52,846 nucleotides of DNA. Origin: a virus. The notes below the pieces were generated by a model, which was not told the DNA's origin, ran no database searches, and saw nothing but the letters and a program-made list of their open reading frames with translations. Location: the IMG/VR virus record IMGVR_UViG_3300025674_000058, positions 1-52,846 of that record, one strand, 5' to 3'. Below, piece after piece: positions 7,219 to 14,627 of this stretch. A program made the position numbers and the translations under genes. Position 1 is the first letter of the stretch; each line of letters begins with the position of its first letter.

Positions 7219-7563
7219 ATGAAAGACAAAGAACAAAACATCAAAAAACAACAAGGCAATGGAGTTTTACCGTGTGTTAGCGGTAGTATTAATGTGCATA
7301 AAAGAACAAGATTGAATCAGCGACAAGTACAGTCAAATTCTTGTTTTTTCAATGTTGACGAAGATATAATTGTAATAGTTGACCGTGAAAAAATAATATT
7401 TAAAAAGCCAACAATAGATTATATGGGCAAAACAATAAAACCAAAAGCCTTGTCAAGTGGGTGGGTTACATTTTCGATTGTAGCAGATTTACCAATTACA
7501 AAAGAATTAGAATTTGACGATGAAGAAAGCACGGAAGATAGATTGGTAGTATATTACCGCTAA
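7219..7563 (+). CDS. Host-like cassette protein
   Basis: 114 aa in markedly AT-richer sequence than its neighbours. The first 40 residues are low in coding character (NGVLPCVSGSINV), as if an intergenic repeat had been read into the frame. The remainder (FNVDEDIIVIVD... KPTIDYMGKT... GWVTFSIVADLP ... EFDDEESTEDRLVVYYR) looks like a small family I associate with Bacteroidota chromosomes. Its stop codon lies inside a repeat (7558-7603) shared with three other places in the window. It is likely an acquired gene cassette. Function unknown. Confidence 0.7.
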   Translation: MKDKEQNIKKQQGNGVLPCVSGSINVHKRTRLNQRQVQSNSCFFNVDEDIIVIVDREKIIFKKPTIDYMGKTIKPKALSSGWVTFSIVADLPITKELEFDDEESTEDRLVVYYR

Positions 7564-7603
7564 TGTCGGCTATGTGAACCAAAAGTATAGAATAACGGAG
7601 GTA
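7558..7603 (+). repeat. Dispersed 3'-end repeat, copy A
   Basis: The core is CGGCTATGTGAACC followed by AAAAGTATAGAATAACGG and AGGTA (7567-7603). It matches copy B at 16303-16339 at 36 of 37 positions, copy C (46416-46461, other strand) at about 33 of 37, and copy D (49093-49140, other strand) more loosely. The stop codon of the cassette gene lies in its CGCTAA prefix, as in copy C. Confidence 0.85.
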
Positions 7604-7649
7604 GGTAAATAATTACGCCACTTTTTACGTGTTGTTTAATTATTTTGCG

Positions 7650-7657
7650 TATGTTTG
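7650..7657 (+). promoter_or_regulatory. Promoter core TATGTTTG
   Basis: TTTTGCGTATGTTTGCC, the same extended context as 1068 and 2761. The leader to the ATG at 7676 is 18 A-rich bases. Confidence 0.75.
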
Positions 7658-7675
7658 CCAAACAAATAAAAACAA

Positions 7676-8098
7676 ATGAAAAAAGTATGGGATTTTTACC
7701 ACGATAGTAAGTTTGTTTACTCTTCGTTGGATTTGGTTGATATGAAAAGCTACGTTAAAGACTACTTGGGTAGTGAGTGGGAAAAGCGTGGCGAGCTTGC
7801 GGTTTGGGACAGAACGGTTGACGGTTTAAAAGAAACTTGCCGAATTAGCTTGCGCTCTTACAAGGGTTTAGCTCTTGTTGACCGAAAAAATTACTATTCA
7901 AACAAAAAAATTCGGCGAAAAGTTGACGCTGAATTAAAAAAGTTAGCATATTTGCAAGCACAAATAGGAACTAAACAAAAAGATGACGAACAAATAGTAC
8001 GTGAAATGGCGGAGATTACAGAAGTAATAAACACCATAGACCCTACTTTTCTAAATAATGAAAACGAATATGACGCAGAAACAGAAAGAAAGAGTTGA
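7676..8098 (+). CDS. Hypothetical protein
   Basis: 140 aa. The N-terminal half is aromatic-rich (MKKVWDFYHDSKFVYSSLDL); the C-terminal half is a long charged helix likely to form a coiled coil. It has its own promoter at 7650 and its end overlaps the DnaA-like gene. No family recognised. Confidence 0.75.
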   Translation: MKKVWDFYHDSKFVYSSLDLVDMKSYVKDYLGSEWEKRGELAVWDRTVDGLKETCRISLRSYKGLALVDRKNYYSNKKIRRKVDAELKKLAYLQAQIGTKQKDDEQIVREMAEITEVINTIDPTFLNNENEYDAETERKS

Positions 8099-8537
8099 TA
8101 AAATATTGGAAGTTGTATCAATGGTAAACAACATACCAATTAGTGAGATAAAGCAAAAAGGCTCAAGGAACAAGTACGTAGTTCTTTCCAAAAAGGTTTG
8201 TATGTACTTGATTAAAAACGACCCTTGGTTAAGGAGAATGACTTTAGAGTCCGTCGGGGCTATTTTCCAAACAGACCACTCCAACACCATACACCACCTT
8301 CGTAGGTGTGAGGAAGCTATGACCCCTGATAGGATGGGGCGGTTCACAAGCAACCCGAATTTAAGAAAGGTAATACTTGACTGCCAAAAATTACTTGAGG
8401 TAATTCACGGCATAAAGCCAAGTAAACCAAAAACTGAAAACCTTTGGGCTTTAGTAAAGGGATTAGAAGAACAAAGGGATTATATAGAAAACGAAATTCA
8501 ATTAGCTAAAAACAAAATTAACGCTTTATACCAATGA
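8058..8537 (+). CDS. DnaA domain IV-like DNA-binding protein
   Basis: 159 aa; an alternative ATG at 8070 gives 155 aa. Residues about 35-90 resemble the DnaA C-terminal duplex-binding domain: a basic KGSRNKYVVLSKK segment, a helix, LESVGAIFQTDHSNTIHHLRR, where TDHSNTIHHLRR matches the DnaA signature RDHTTVLHAVRK. The DnaA AAA+ domain is absent. A C-terminal coiled coil follows. It may mark the phage origin for the host replisome or interfere with host DnaA. Only the domain match is directly visible. Confidence 0.75.
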   Translation: MKTNMTQKQKERVDKILEVVSMVNNIPISEIKQKGSRNKYVVLSKKVCMYLIKNDPWLRRMTLESVGAIFQTDHSNTIHHLRRCEEAMTPDRMGRFTSNPNLRKVILDCQKLLEVIHGIKPSKPKTENLWALVKGLEEQRDYIENEIQLAKNKINALYQ

Positions 8538-8776
8538 TAGTACCAAAAGGAAACTTAGTCTTAGTAGAAAAGATTGAAACAAAGAGCAAGATAGAACTTT
8601 CTCCAAGCGCAAAAGAACACACCCAAGAGGCTGTTGTTGTTCGGGTGGGGGATGCGGTCACTCAAGTCAAAGAAGGGGAGAAAGTCCTTCTTTCAAAGTC
8701 AAACAACATAGAGGTCAAAGAGGGGGGTAAAACCTATCAACTCGTTTACGAAAGCTCTATATTAGCGGCGTTATGA
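8534..8776 (+). CDS. GroES-like co-chaperonin, single domain
   Basis: 80 aa. The strand order matches GroES: PKGNLVLVEKIE, a polar mobile-loop-like segment (TKSKIELSPSAKEHTQ), EAVVVRVGD, VKEGEKVLLSK, and YQLVYESSILAAL as the closing strand. It overlaps both neighbours by 4 bases (ATGA). It is the second GroES-like gene of the window, presumably for use with host GroEL. Confidence 0.75.
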   Translation: MIVPKGNLVLVEKIETKSKIELSPSAKEHTQEAVVVRVGDAVTQVKEGEKVLLSKSNNIEVKEGGKTYQLVYESSILAAL

Positions 8777-8889
8777 TAGAACTTATTCATTTTGTGGCGG
8801 AGGAGCTAGGGCATCCCATAATCCAAGAGGACGCAGAAAGCATTTTGGATGACTTTTTGAGTGGAGATAATCGGGAATTATCCGATTAA
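8773..8889 (+). CDS. Small acidic protein
   Basis: 38 aa (MIELIHFVAE...). The ATG overlaps the preceding stop as ATGA. Acidic and helical (QEDAESILDDFLSGD). Supported by the coupling and by sitting in an otherwise fully packed operon. Function unknown. Confidence 0.55.
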   Translation: MIELIHFVAEELGHPIIQEDAESILDDFLSGDNRELSD

Positions 8890-8909
8890 CAATGTAGATA
8901 ATAACAGAA

Positions 8910-9617
8910 GTGAACAACCAAGAAACATACTCTTTTAGTAGATTAAGTACCATAGAAACTTGTCCTAAAAGTTTTGAATACAAGTATGTTTTAGGAGAGT
9001 CAGAAGAGGGTAATTGGTTTTCTGATTTGGGTAGTTTTGGGCATTTGCTTTTGGAGCTTTACGACAGGGGTAAAATAAAAAACTTAGGTTCTGTTTACCG
9101 AAAGTATTTAAGAAAAAGGGTTCAGTTACCCACGTTTACTTGGGCGCACAAATGGGAACAACAGTGCCAAGACTTTTTCGACACCTTCGATGGTTGGTCA
9201 ACCGATGCCGTTTGGATAGAGAAGTACCTAAACTTTCCAATAGACGACTTCAACCTTCAAGGGTTCGTGGATAGGGCGAGTTACACCAAGAGGGGCTTTA
9301 CAATAGTTGATTACAAGGTGGCTAACATTTTTAAGGGCGAAAAGCTCCGCCAAAAGGCACGACAACTTTACCTTTACGCTTACGGAACAAAACAAGAAAT
9401 TGGAGAGTACCCAAGAGATTTAATCTTTTATCATTTCCGCCAAAAGACCCCCGTAATAATACCTTTTAAAGAAAAAGATATGATAGAGGCAGTTGATTGG
9501 GCAAAGAGAATGGTGGAGAAGATAAGAACCGAAAAAGAGTACAAACATAATTTTGATAAGTTTTTTTGCGAAAATATTTGTAGTTTCAGAAAAATTTGTA
9601 CCTTTGGTGAACTATGA
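8910..9617 (+). CDS. Cas4/RecB-like PD-(D/E)XK nuclease with Fe-S cysteines
   Basis: 235 aa with a GTG start. Motifs of the RecB/Cas4 exonuclease family occur in order: SFSRLSTIETCPKSF (C18), GSFGHLLLE (H45), GFVDR (D121), TIVDYKVAN (D134, K136) and ARQLYLYAYG (Q152, Y154). Three C-terminal cysteines (C220, C224, C230) with C18 form the usual 4Fe-4S set. Likely a single-strand exonuclease that processes DNA ends for the RecA/SSB pathway. No CRISPR array or other cas gene is present, so it is a phage nuclease, not part of a CRISPR system. Confidence 0.85.
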   Translation: MNNQETYSFSRLSTIETCPKSFEYKYVLGESEEGNWFSDLGSFGHLLLELYDRGKIKNLGSVYRKYLRKRVQLPTFTWAHKWEQQCQDFFDTFDGWSTDAVWIEKYLNFPIDDFNLQGFVDRASYTKRGFTIVDYKVANIFKGEKLRQKARQLYLYAYGTKQEIGEYPRDLIFYHFRQKTPVIIPFKEKDMIEAVDWAKRMVEKIRTEKEYKHNFDKFFCENICSFRKICTFGEL

Positions 9618-9763
9618 TAAAAGATTTAATAGAAGAACTAATTGAACAAAAGGCAAACCCGTATCAAGCACTCGTTGTTTTATCGGTTATGCAAAATGAC
9701 ATTAGCGCGGCAAAAAACTTTTTGGAGTGTTACGAAGAATACTTAAATGACTTACCTCGATGA
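9614..9763 (+). CDS. Small helical protein
   Basis: 49 aa (MIKDLIEELI...NDLPR). It overlaps the nuclease stop and the next start (ATGA at both ends). Predicted to be two amphipathic helices. No family recognised. Confidence 0.6.
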   Translation: MIKDLIEELIEQKANPYQALVVLSVMQNDISAAKNFLECYEEYLNDLPR

Positions 9764-9972
9764 AAAATATAATCGCCCACATGAAGGCTGATAAATCTTT
9801 TTTTGTATTCGTTTTGTGTGTATTCATAGTGATTCCTCTTCTGCTTGTTTGGTTAGAACAATCGCAGGAGGGGGATGACTATATCCCACAATTATTAACC
9901 ACAGGGTTGTTTGTCATATTGGCAATAGCAGCAATAATAAACCACATAAAATGGCTTTTTCGTCGGCGCTAA
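9760..9972 (+). CDS. Two-helix membrane protein
   Basis: 70 aa with two hydrophobic segments (about 13-32 and 44-62) joined by an acidic loop, and a basic C-terminus (WLFRRR). The shape is holin-like, but it lies in the early half, far from the likely lysis genes, so this could equally be a membrane-targeted early protein. Confidence 0.65.
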   Translation: MKNIIAHMKADKSFFVFVLCVFIVIPLLLVWLEQSQEGDDYIPQLLTTGLFVILAIAAIINHIKWLFRRR

Positions 9973-10361
9973 TATTGTTTTTAATAGCGGGTGCTATGAA
10001 CGGGTTAATGGATGTGTTAGCCCATCATTGGTACGGCTCTGTGTTTTTTAACATGAAAGGTTTTTGGTACAGGTTTTTTCACGAAGATAGTTGGAGAAAC
10101 AAGTACGTAAACGGTTGGGATTTTGCGGCGAACAAGTACGTAAGAAACAATACACCAATAGCTTTCACGGACGGTTGGCACTTGGCTAAAAGCGTTATGC
10201 TTTGGTGCTTGAGTTTGGGTGCTGGGCTTAGTTTAATTTCGGGCTTTCCTTTTAACGACATTTGGACTCTTATTATTTGCGTCGTATTGTTTAGGGCATC
10301 TTTCGGCGCAGGGTTCGCGATTGTATATTACACTTTAAAAAATGGTAGGGGACAGTTTTAA
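9951..10361 (+). CDS. Membrane protein of a Bacteroidota phage family
   Basis: 136 aa with about three hydrophobic segments (5-25, 75-95 and 103-128). Between them lies an aromatic loop (FFNMKGFWYRFFHEDSWRNK) and a GWHLAK motif. I recall the same arrangement in unassigned Bacteroidota phage proteins. It overlaps both neighbours by about 20 bases. Role unknown. Confidence 0.65.
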   Translation: MAFSSALILFLIAGAMNGLMDVLAHHWYGSVFFNMKGFWYRFFHEDSWRNKYVNGWDFAANKYVRNNTPIAFTDGWHLAKSVMLWCLSLGAGLSLISGFPFNDIWTLIICVVLFRASFGAGFAIVYYTLKNGRGQF

Positions 10362-10560
10362 AATATGTTGGGGTGGAGAAACCTATGATGTGGTAGTTTG
10401 GTACACAAGAACCGAAGAAAGGGGTGATTATTGGAATCCTAGCTTTAGTAGCATAGACTTGGAAATTGAAAGCATAAACGACGACACCGACCACCCACTA
10501 AAAAACGAGGGCGACTTCATAACTTTAGTTGAGGAAGAAATTGATTGGAGAGGACATTGA
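10342..10560 (+). CDS. Small acidic protein
   Basis: 72 aa, acidic, with beta-like N-terminal strands (FKICWGGETYDVVVWYTRT) and a very acidic middle. Its ATG lies 20 bases inside the preceding gene. Function unknown. Confidence 0.65.
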   Translation: MVGDSFKICWGGETYDVVVWYTRTEERGDYWNPSFSSIDLEIESINDDTDHPLKNEGDFITLVEEEIDWRGH

Positions 10561-10720
10561 GAGCGCAAAAGGCTTGGAACGCGGTTGCAAACGCACAAGT
10601 AAGAGTCCATTAGATTGTTCGGAACATAACGACTGCGCTCTTTTAGAGTCTAACATTTATCGGATATGTGTAAAGAAAGCAGACAATAACGGAGTGCTTC
10701 TTAACCAAAACAACACTTAG
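10529..10720 (+). CDS. Small Cys-containing protein, start uncertain
   Basis: Up to 63 aa from a TTG at 10529; a TTG at the LERGCKR position would give about 48 aa. Four or five cysteines are spread along it (ERGCKR, LDCSEHNDC, YRICVKK). It is the last frame before the portal promoter. There is no ATG start, so confidence is moderate. Confidence 0.4.
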   Translation: MRKKLIGEDIESAKGLERGCKRTSKSPLDCSEHNDCALLESNIYRICVKKADNNGVLLNQNNT

Positions 10721-10733
10721 CTATTTCTTTGTT

Positions 10734-10741
10734 TATCTTTG
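10734..10741 (+). promoter_or_regulatory. Promoter core TATCTTTG for the portal gene
   Basis: TATCTTTG is followed directly by a perfect palindrome covering the expected start site. The leader to the ATG at 10760 is 18 bases. Confidence 0.75.
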
Positions 10742-10755
10742 CACTAAATTAGTGC
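10741..10755 (+). promoter_or_regulatory. Operator-like palindrome GCACTAA-A-TTAGTGC
   Basis: A perfect 7-bp inverted repeat with one central base begins on the last base of the promoter core and spans the start site. Its position is ideal for repression of the late (virion) operon. No regulator can be matched to it from sequence alone; the HTH protein at 13108 is a candidate. Confidence 0.55.
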
Positions 10756-10759
10756 TTAA

Positions 10760-13123
10760 ATGTCAGACAGGCTATTAGGTTTTCCTTCTCCCTTTAAAAC
10801 CGCAAAAGAAAAAAAATCACCCAAGTACGGGTTAGAGTACGCTAAGGCTATTTGGAGTCGCGCACAACACGGGCGGTTCGACGCTTTCTATTCCCGCCAA
10901 AAGCGAATAATTGAAAACCGAGAGTGGGCTAGGGGTACACAATCAATAGACCACTTAAAAGACCTAGTTTCCACAGGGGGCGACCTATCGTACCTTTCTA
11001 TGAATTGGAACGTAGCAAACCCAATCCCCAACTTAGTAAACACCTTTGTAAACAAAACCGTAGAAAGAGATTACGATGTGGTTGTGTCAGCCCTTGACAA
11101 AACAAGCAAGGGAGAGCTTGACAAAATTCGATTAGAAACCTACAATAAGGTTTTTATGAAAAAGAACAAGGCTCGATTGGAAGAGTTGGGTTTAAAGATT
11201 TCCGATTTGGAAGCCGTTGAGTCAGCGCCTGATAGTTTCGCGGATGCTGATTTTGATTTAGAGCTAAACGCCAAAACCGAGCTAGAAGAGTTTCTTGAAA
11301 CGGGTATAAACTTCGTATTTAACAACAACGGAATAGAAGAAATAAAGGAAACGGTTGCGAGGGATATTTTTGAAAACGGTTACGGCTTTGTTCGCACTGG
11401 ATTCGACCACAACCGAGACCCTTACATTCGGGCGGTTGACATAAAAAACTTCGGGTTCTCATATTGTAAGAAAAGAGATTTCAGCGATTGGGCTTATTTT
11501 TACGAAATTCTTGAAATGCCCCTTAGCCAACTTAGAATGCGTTTGGGGGATAAAGCGTTCACAGAGGATGAATGGTTCAACATCGCTAAGTCAAGCGCGG
11601 GTCAGTACGGAAACCAATCGTGGACTTACGGTTCTTATTACGGAGAAAGAAATTATGATTTTAGCGACTACGCTGATTTTAATATTTTGGCGATGGATTT
11701 TGTCTTTAAGACTGTCGACCAAAAAAGGTTCATAAAGAAGCAAACAAAGAAAGGTAACGGATATTACTACGAGGAAAGGGATTTAAAACAAGACCTTAAA
11801 AAGGAGCGCGGAATTGAGCGCATAGATGATAAGAACATCGAAGTAATGTACGAAGGGCTTTGGATTGTCGGCACGCAGCACATTAGAGATTACAAGCTTT
11901 GCGAAAATATGCTTCGCCCGCGAGAGGACGGTATTTACTCAACAAGGGTAGTTAGCCCGTTTGTTGGTTTTGCCACAGACCTTTTAGATATGGAAACTAA
12001 GTCTAAGGTGGAGCAAATGACTCCAATAGCGGAACAAATGATGTTGCTTGACCTAAAGACCCAACAGATTATCGCGCAATCAAGACCGTCGGGTTTGGCG
12101 ATAGACGCTTACTCAATAGCTTCGGTTCAAGATGCTTTAGGAATAGATTACGACACAGAAGAGGCTATCGCGATGTACGACCAAAAGGGGTCTGTGTTCT
12201 ATTCGTCTAAAGGAGAGGACGGCTCGCACCAAAACAACCGCCCAATAACCGAGTTAGCAAACGGCATACCAAACAACATTATAACGGTAATAGAATTGTA
12301 CAACGCTGCTTTAGCAAAGCTTTATCAAGTGTCAGGGTTTAACCCAAGCGTTGATGGGACTAGCTCTGACAAGGATGCTTTGGTGGGTGTTGAAAGGATG
12401 CGAGAGGCTGCTCACAACAACGCGGTGCGCCACCTAACAAGTGCTTACGCGAAAATCATAAGTTCTGCCGCTAGAAACTGCGGGTTGTTGGTTCAAGATG
12501 CTTTAGAGTTCTACGGTAAGCAAAAGGGTTGGGATTTTGCTATTGGAAACCTTCGGGTGGAGGGCTTGAAAGATTCGGCTAAGTACAACTACGCTGAAAT
12601 GGGAATTACCATAAGGTTTAGACCCACCCACCAAGAGATGCAAGACTTCATTGATTCGTTGGCTATATCTTTACAAAACCAACAGATAGATGTAACAATA
12701 ATGACTCGCGCCAAAAGGATTGCAAGCACAAGTATAAAGGCTGCTGAAAGATACCTAGAGGGTGCGAGCAAGAAGTTCCAAGAGGCTAAGTTTAAAGAAA
12801 GCTTACAACTTCAAGAAGCCAACGGGAAGGTTCAAATGGAGTCTAACGTGGTATCTGAGCAACAAAAAAGAGAAACCTTACAGCTCGAATACGACCTTAA
12901 ACTACGCAACGAGATTGAGGTTTATAGGTTGGGTAGAATACCTCAAGAGGAGGTTCGCGGAGATAAGGATATTGAGCGAGCTATTGTAGAGGGAGACATT
13001 AAGAAAGAACTTGTGGAGTTGGCAACAGACCAAACCCCACAAAGCTCCGATTTAAGACAAACATCTATTCCAAAAGGTTCGGGTGTAAGAGAGCCGAAGG
13101 TGTTTCCTCAACAAGCGACGTAA
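10760..13123 (+). CDS. Portal protein
   Basis: 787 aa. Position (first gene of the virion block, ahead of scaffold and capsid), length and the N-terminal pattern (YAKAIWSRAQHGRFDAFYSR, then a core of mixed alpha/beta) fit a podovirus-type portal. A long helical C-terminal half (about 640-787) is rich in Gln and Glu, as in portal wing and barrel regions. The call is contextual with no motif that would prove it. It overlaps the convergent minus gene by 16 bases at its 3' end. Confidence 0.75.
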   Translation: MSDRLLGFPSPFKTAKEKKSPKYGLEYAKAIWSRAQHGRFDAFYSRQKRIIENREWARGTQSIDHLKDLVSTGGDLSYLSMNWNVANPIPNLVNTFVNKTVERDYDVVVSALDKTSKGELDKIRLETYNKVFMKKNKARLEELGLKISDLEAVESAPDSFADADFDLELNAKTELEEFLETGINFVFNNNGIEEIKETVARDIFENGYGFVRTGFDHNRDPYIRAVDIKNFGFSYCKKRDFSDWAYFYEILEMPLSQLRMRLGDKAFTEDEWFNIAKSSAGQYGNQSWTYGSYYGERNYDFSDYADFNILAMDFVFKTVDQKRFIKKQTKKGNGYYYEERDLKQDLKKERGIERIDDKNIEVMYEGLWIVGTQHIRDYKLCENMLRPREDGIYSTRVVSPFVGFATDLLDMETKSKVEQMTPIAEQMMLLDLKTQQIIAQSRPSGLAIDAYSIASVQDALGIDYDTEEAIAMYDQKGSVFYSSKGEDGSHQNNRPITELANGIPNNIITVIELYNAALAKLYQVSGFNPSVDGTSSDKDALVGVERMREAAHNNAVRHLTSAYAKIISSAARNCGLLVQDALEFYGKQKGWDFAIGNLRVEGLKDSAKYNYAEMGITIRFRPTHQEMQDFIDSLAISLQNQQIDVTIMTRAKRIASTSIKAAERYLEGASKKFQEAKFKESLQLQEANGKVQMESNVVSEQQKRETLQLEYDLKLRNEIEVYRLGRIPQEEVRGDKDIERAIVEGDIKKELVELATDQTPQSSDLRQTSIPKGSGVREPKVFPQQAT

Positions 13124-13389
13124 ATCTCTTTACATCGGTTAAGAAACTGAAACACGCCTAAGTTAAAAACAAAGGCTATCTTCTCTAAAGAAAGAAGTGG
13201 TGGTGTGTGGTTTCCTTTTTCTATTTTAAGAATTAAGCTTCGACCAACCCCCGCTAATTGCGCGAGTTCGTTTTGCGACAACCCCGCTTGCTCTCTTAGT
13301 TTTAGCACGCCATAGGCGATACATTTATTTGTTTGCTTATTATAAGCCTCAAACCTTTTGCTTTCCAAAATTACATTAGATACTTCCAT
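13108..13389 (-). CDS. XRE-family HTH regulator
   Basis: 93 aa from the ATG at 13389. The longer frame is rejected because the promoter core TATCTTTG (13404-13397) lies inside it, which makes the message leaderless. An XRE/Cro helix-turn-helix spans about 34-75: LREQAGLSQNELAQLAGVGR, then SLILKIEKG and a PPLLSLEKIAFVFNL helix. Encoded against the direction of the virion operon and tail-to-tail with the portal gene. Likely a repressor or late-gene modulator. Confidence 0.85.
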   Translation of the reverse strand: MEVSNVILESKRFEAYNKQTNKCIAYGVLKLREQAGLSQNELAQLAGVGRSLILKIEKGNHTPPLLSLEKIAFVFNLGVFQFLNRCKEIYVAC

Positions 13390-13396
13390 ACGGCTG

Positions 13397-13404
13397 CAAA
13401 GATA
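13397..13404 (-). promoter_or_regulatory. Promoter core TATCTTTG for the HTH gene
   Basis: On the minus strand, 7 bases before the ATG at 13389. Back-to-back with the plus promoter at 13450. Confidence 0.75.
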
Positions 13405-13449
13405 CAAAAATGTTTTTAAAAGCAAACAAGAGGCAGTTTTTTTTCGGGG

Positions 13450-13457
13450 TATTTTTG
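13450..13457 (+). promoter_or_regulatory. Promoter core TATTTTTG for the scaffold/capsid genes
   Basis: TATTTTTG followed by a 22-base A/T-rich leader to the ATG at 13480. A T-run precedes it. Confidence 0.7.
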
Positions 13458-13479
13458 CAATAATTAAAAATTAGTTGAT

Positions 13480-14610
13480 ATGAACGAAGCTTTATCTAAG
13501 GCAGTAAACGAGAGTTTGGGGTTTTCAAAACCCAAAGAAGAAGAAACTAAAGCGGTAACGGAAGAAGCCGTAAGTCAGGAGCAAGCCCCTCAAACTGAGC
13601 AAACTCCTGAAACTAAAGAAGCTCAACAAGAGTCGGTTCAAACCGACGAAAGTTCTTTGAATAGCAAACCTAATTCGTCAACCGAAACGGGATATGATTG
13701 GAAGGCGGAAGCCGAAAAAAACGGTTATATTCCTAAAGACTCGTATGTTCCCGAAGACCCTTTCATTGCTAAAATGATTGAGTTCAGAAAGAACAACGTA
13801 AACATCGAAGACCCTAAATTTTGGGCGACGGTGCAAAAAGATTACACTGCGTACGATTTAAATGACGCGGAGCAAGCTTTGAACATTGTTAAAGAGGGTT
13901 TACGTTTAAGCGAGCCTGACATCACTGATAAGGAAATCAACGCGGAGTTAAGCGAATTTAAAGTCCTTGGGGAGAGACCTCCTTTAAGGGAAGACTTTGA
14001 AGACAGCGAAGACCCTGAGCGTGCTTACAACAAAGCCATGAAGTCTTACAATGACCGAATGGAAGTTGCGGAAGGTAAATTAATAAGACAAGCGAGAGAG
14101 CATCAGAAGAATCTTTTGGAGCATCAGAAGTCTTTGCAATTACCGTCTGTACAAAGTAAGGAGCAAGAGCAACTTTTAGCCCAACAGCAAGAGCAAGCAC
14201 AGCGAGCTTTTGAATCGGCTACGAGTAAGTTTCTTGAAGATTTCTCAAAGGTGAGTGTAAAGATTGGTGATTGGGATTTTGAACTTGAAGTTCCTAACGA
14301 GGAAAAGACTGTTATTAAGGAAGGCATCCTTAAAAGCGACCAATTCTTTAACCGTTACATTACAGGAGACAAAGACAATCCCATTGACTACTCAAGCCTA
14401 TCAGAAGACATCTCTTGGGCGAACAAAGAAATACGCAATCGTCGTTTAGAGGCGATTATTAACCAAGCTAAGTCAGTAGGTGGCGAGGAGAAAATTGTTG
14501 GGCTTAAAAACCAAAAAGCCCCGACTATTGAGAATCCGCAAGCTAAAAAAGCATCTAGTTTACTAGACCAAATTGGCGAGCAGTTAATCAGTAAGGGGGT
14601 TAAATTTTAA
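13480..14610 (+). CDS. Scaffolding protein
   Basis: 376 aa, very rich in Glu, Gln and Lys. There is an unstructured acidic N-terminus (residues 18-70, many EE, QE and TE pairs), a long coiled-coil region (about 195-245, KLIRQAREHQKNLLEHQ and onward) and a basic C-terminus. This composition and its place immediately before the capsid gene are typical of scaffolds. It has its own promoter at 13450. Confidence 0.75.
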   Translation: MNEALSKAVNESLGFSKPKEEETKAVTEEAVSQEQAPQTEQTPETKEAQQESVQTDESSLNSKPNSSTETGYDWKAEAEKNGYIPKDSYVPEDPFIAKMIEFRKNNVNIEDPKFWATVQKDYTAYDLNDAEQALNIVKEGLRLSEPDITDKEINAELSEFKVLGERPPLREDFEDSEDPERAYNKAMKSYNDRMEVAEGKLIRQAREHQKNLLEHQKSLQLPSVQSKEQEQLLAQQQEQAQRAFESATSKFLEDFSKVSVKIGDWDFELEVPNEEKTVIKEGILKSDQFFNRYITGDKDNPIDYSSLSEDISWANKEIRNRRLEAIINQAKSVGGEEKIVGLKNQKAPTIENPQAKKASSLLDQIGEQLISKGVKF

Positions 14611-14627
14611 CCTTTTAACAAACAAAA

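Noticed and set aside
8910-9617. Cas4-like gene as a sign of a CRISPR system
   Set aside because: No repeat-spacer array and no other cas gene in the window; Cas4-like nucleases are common in phages.
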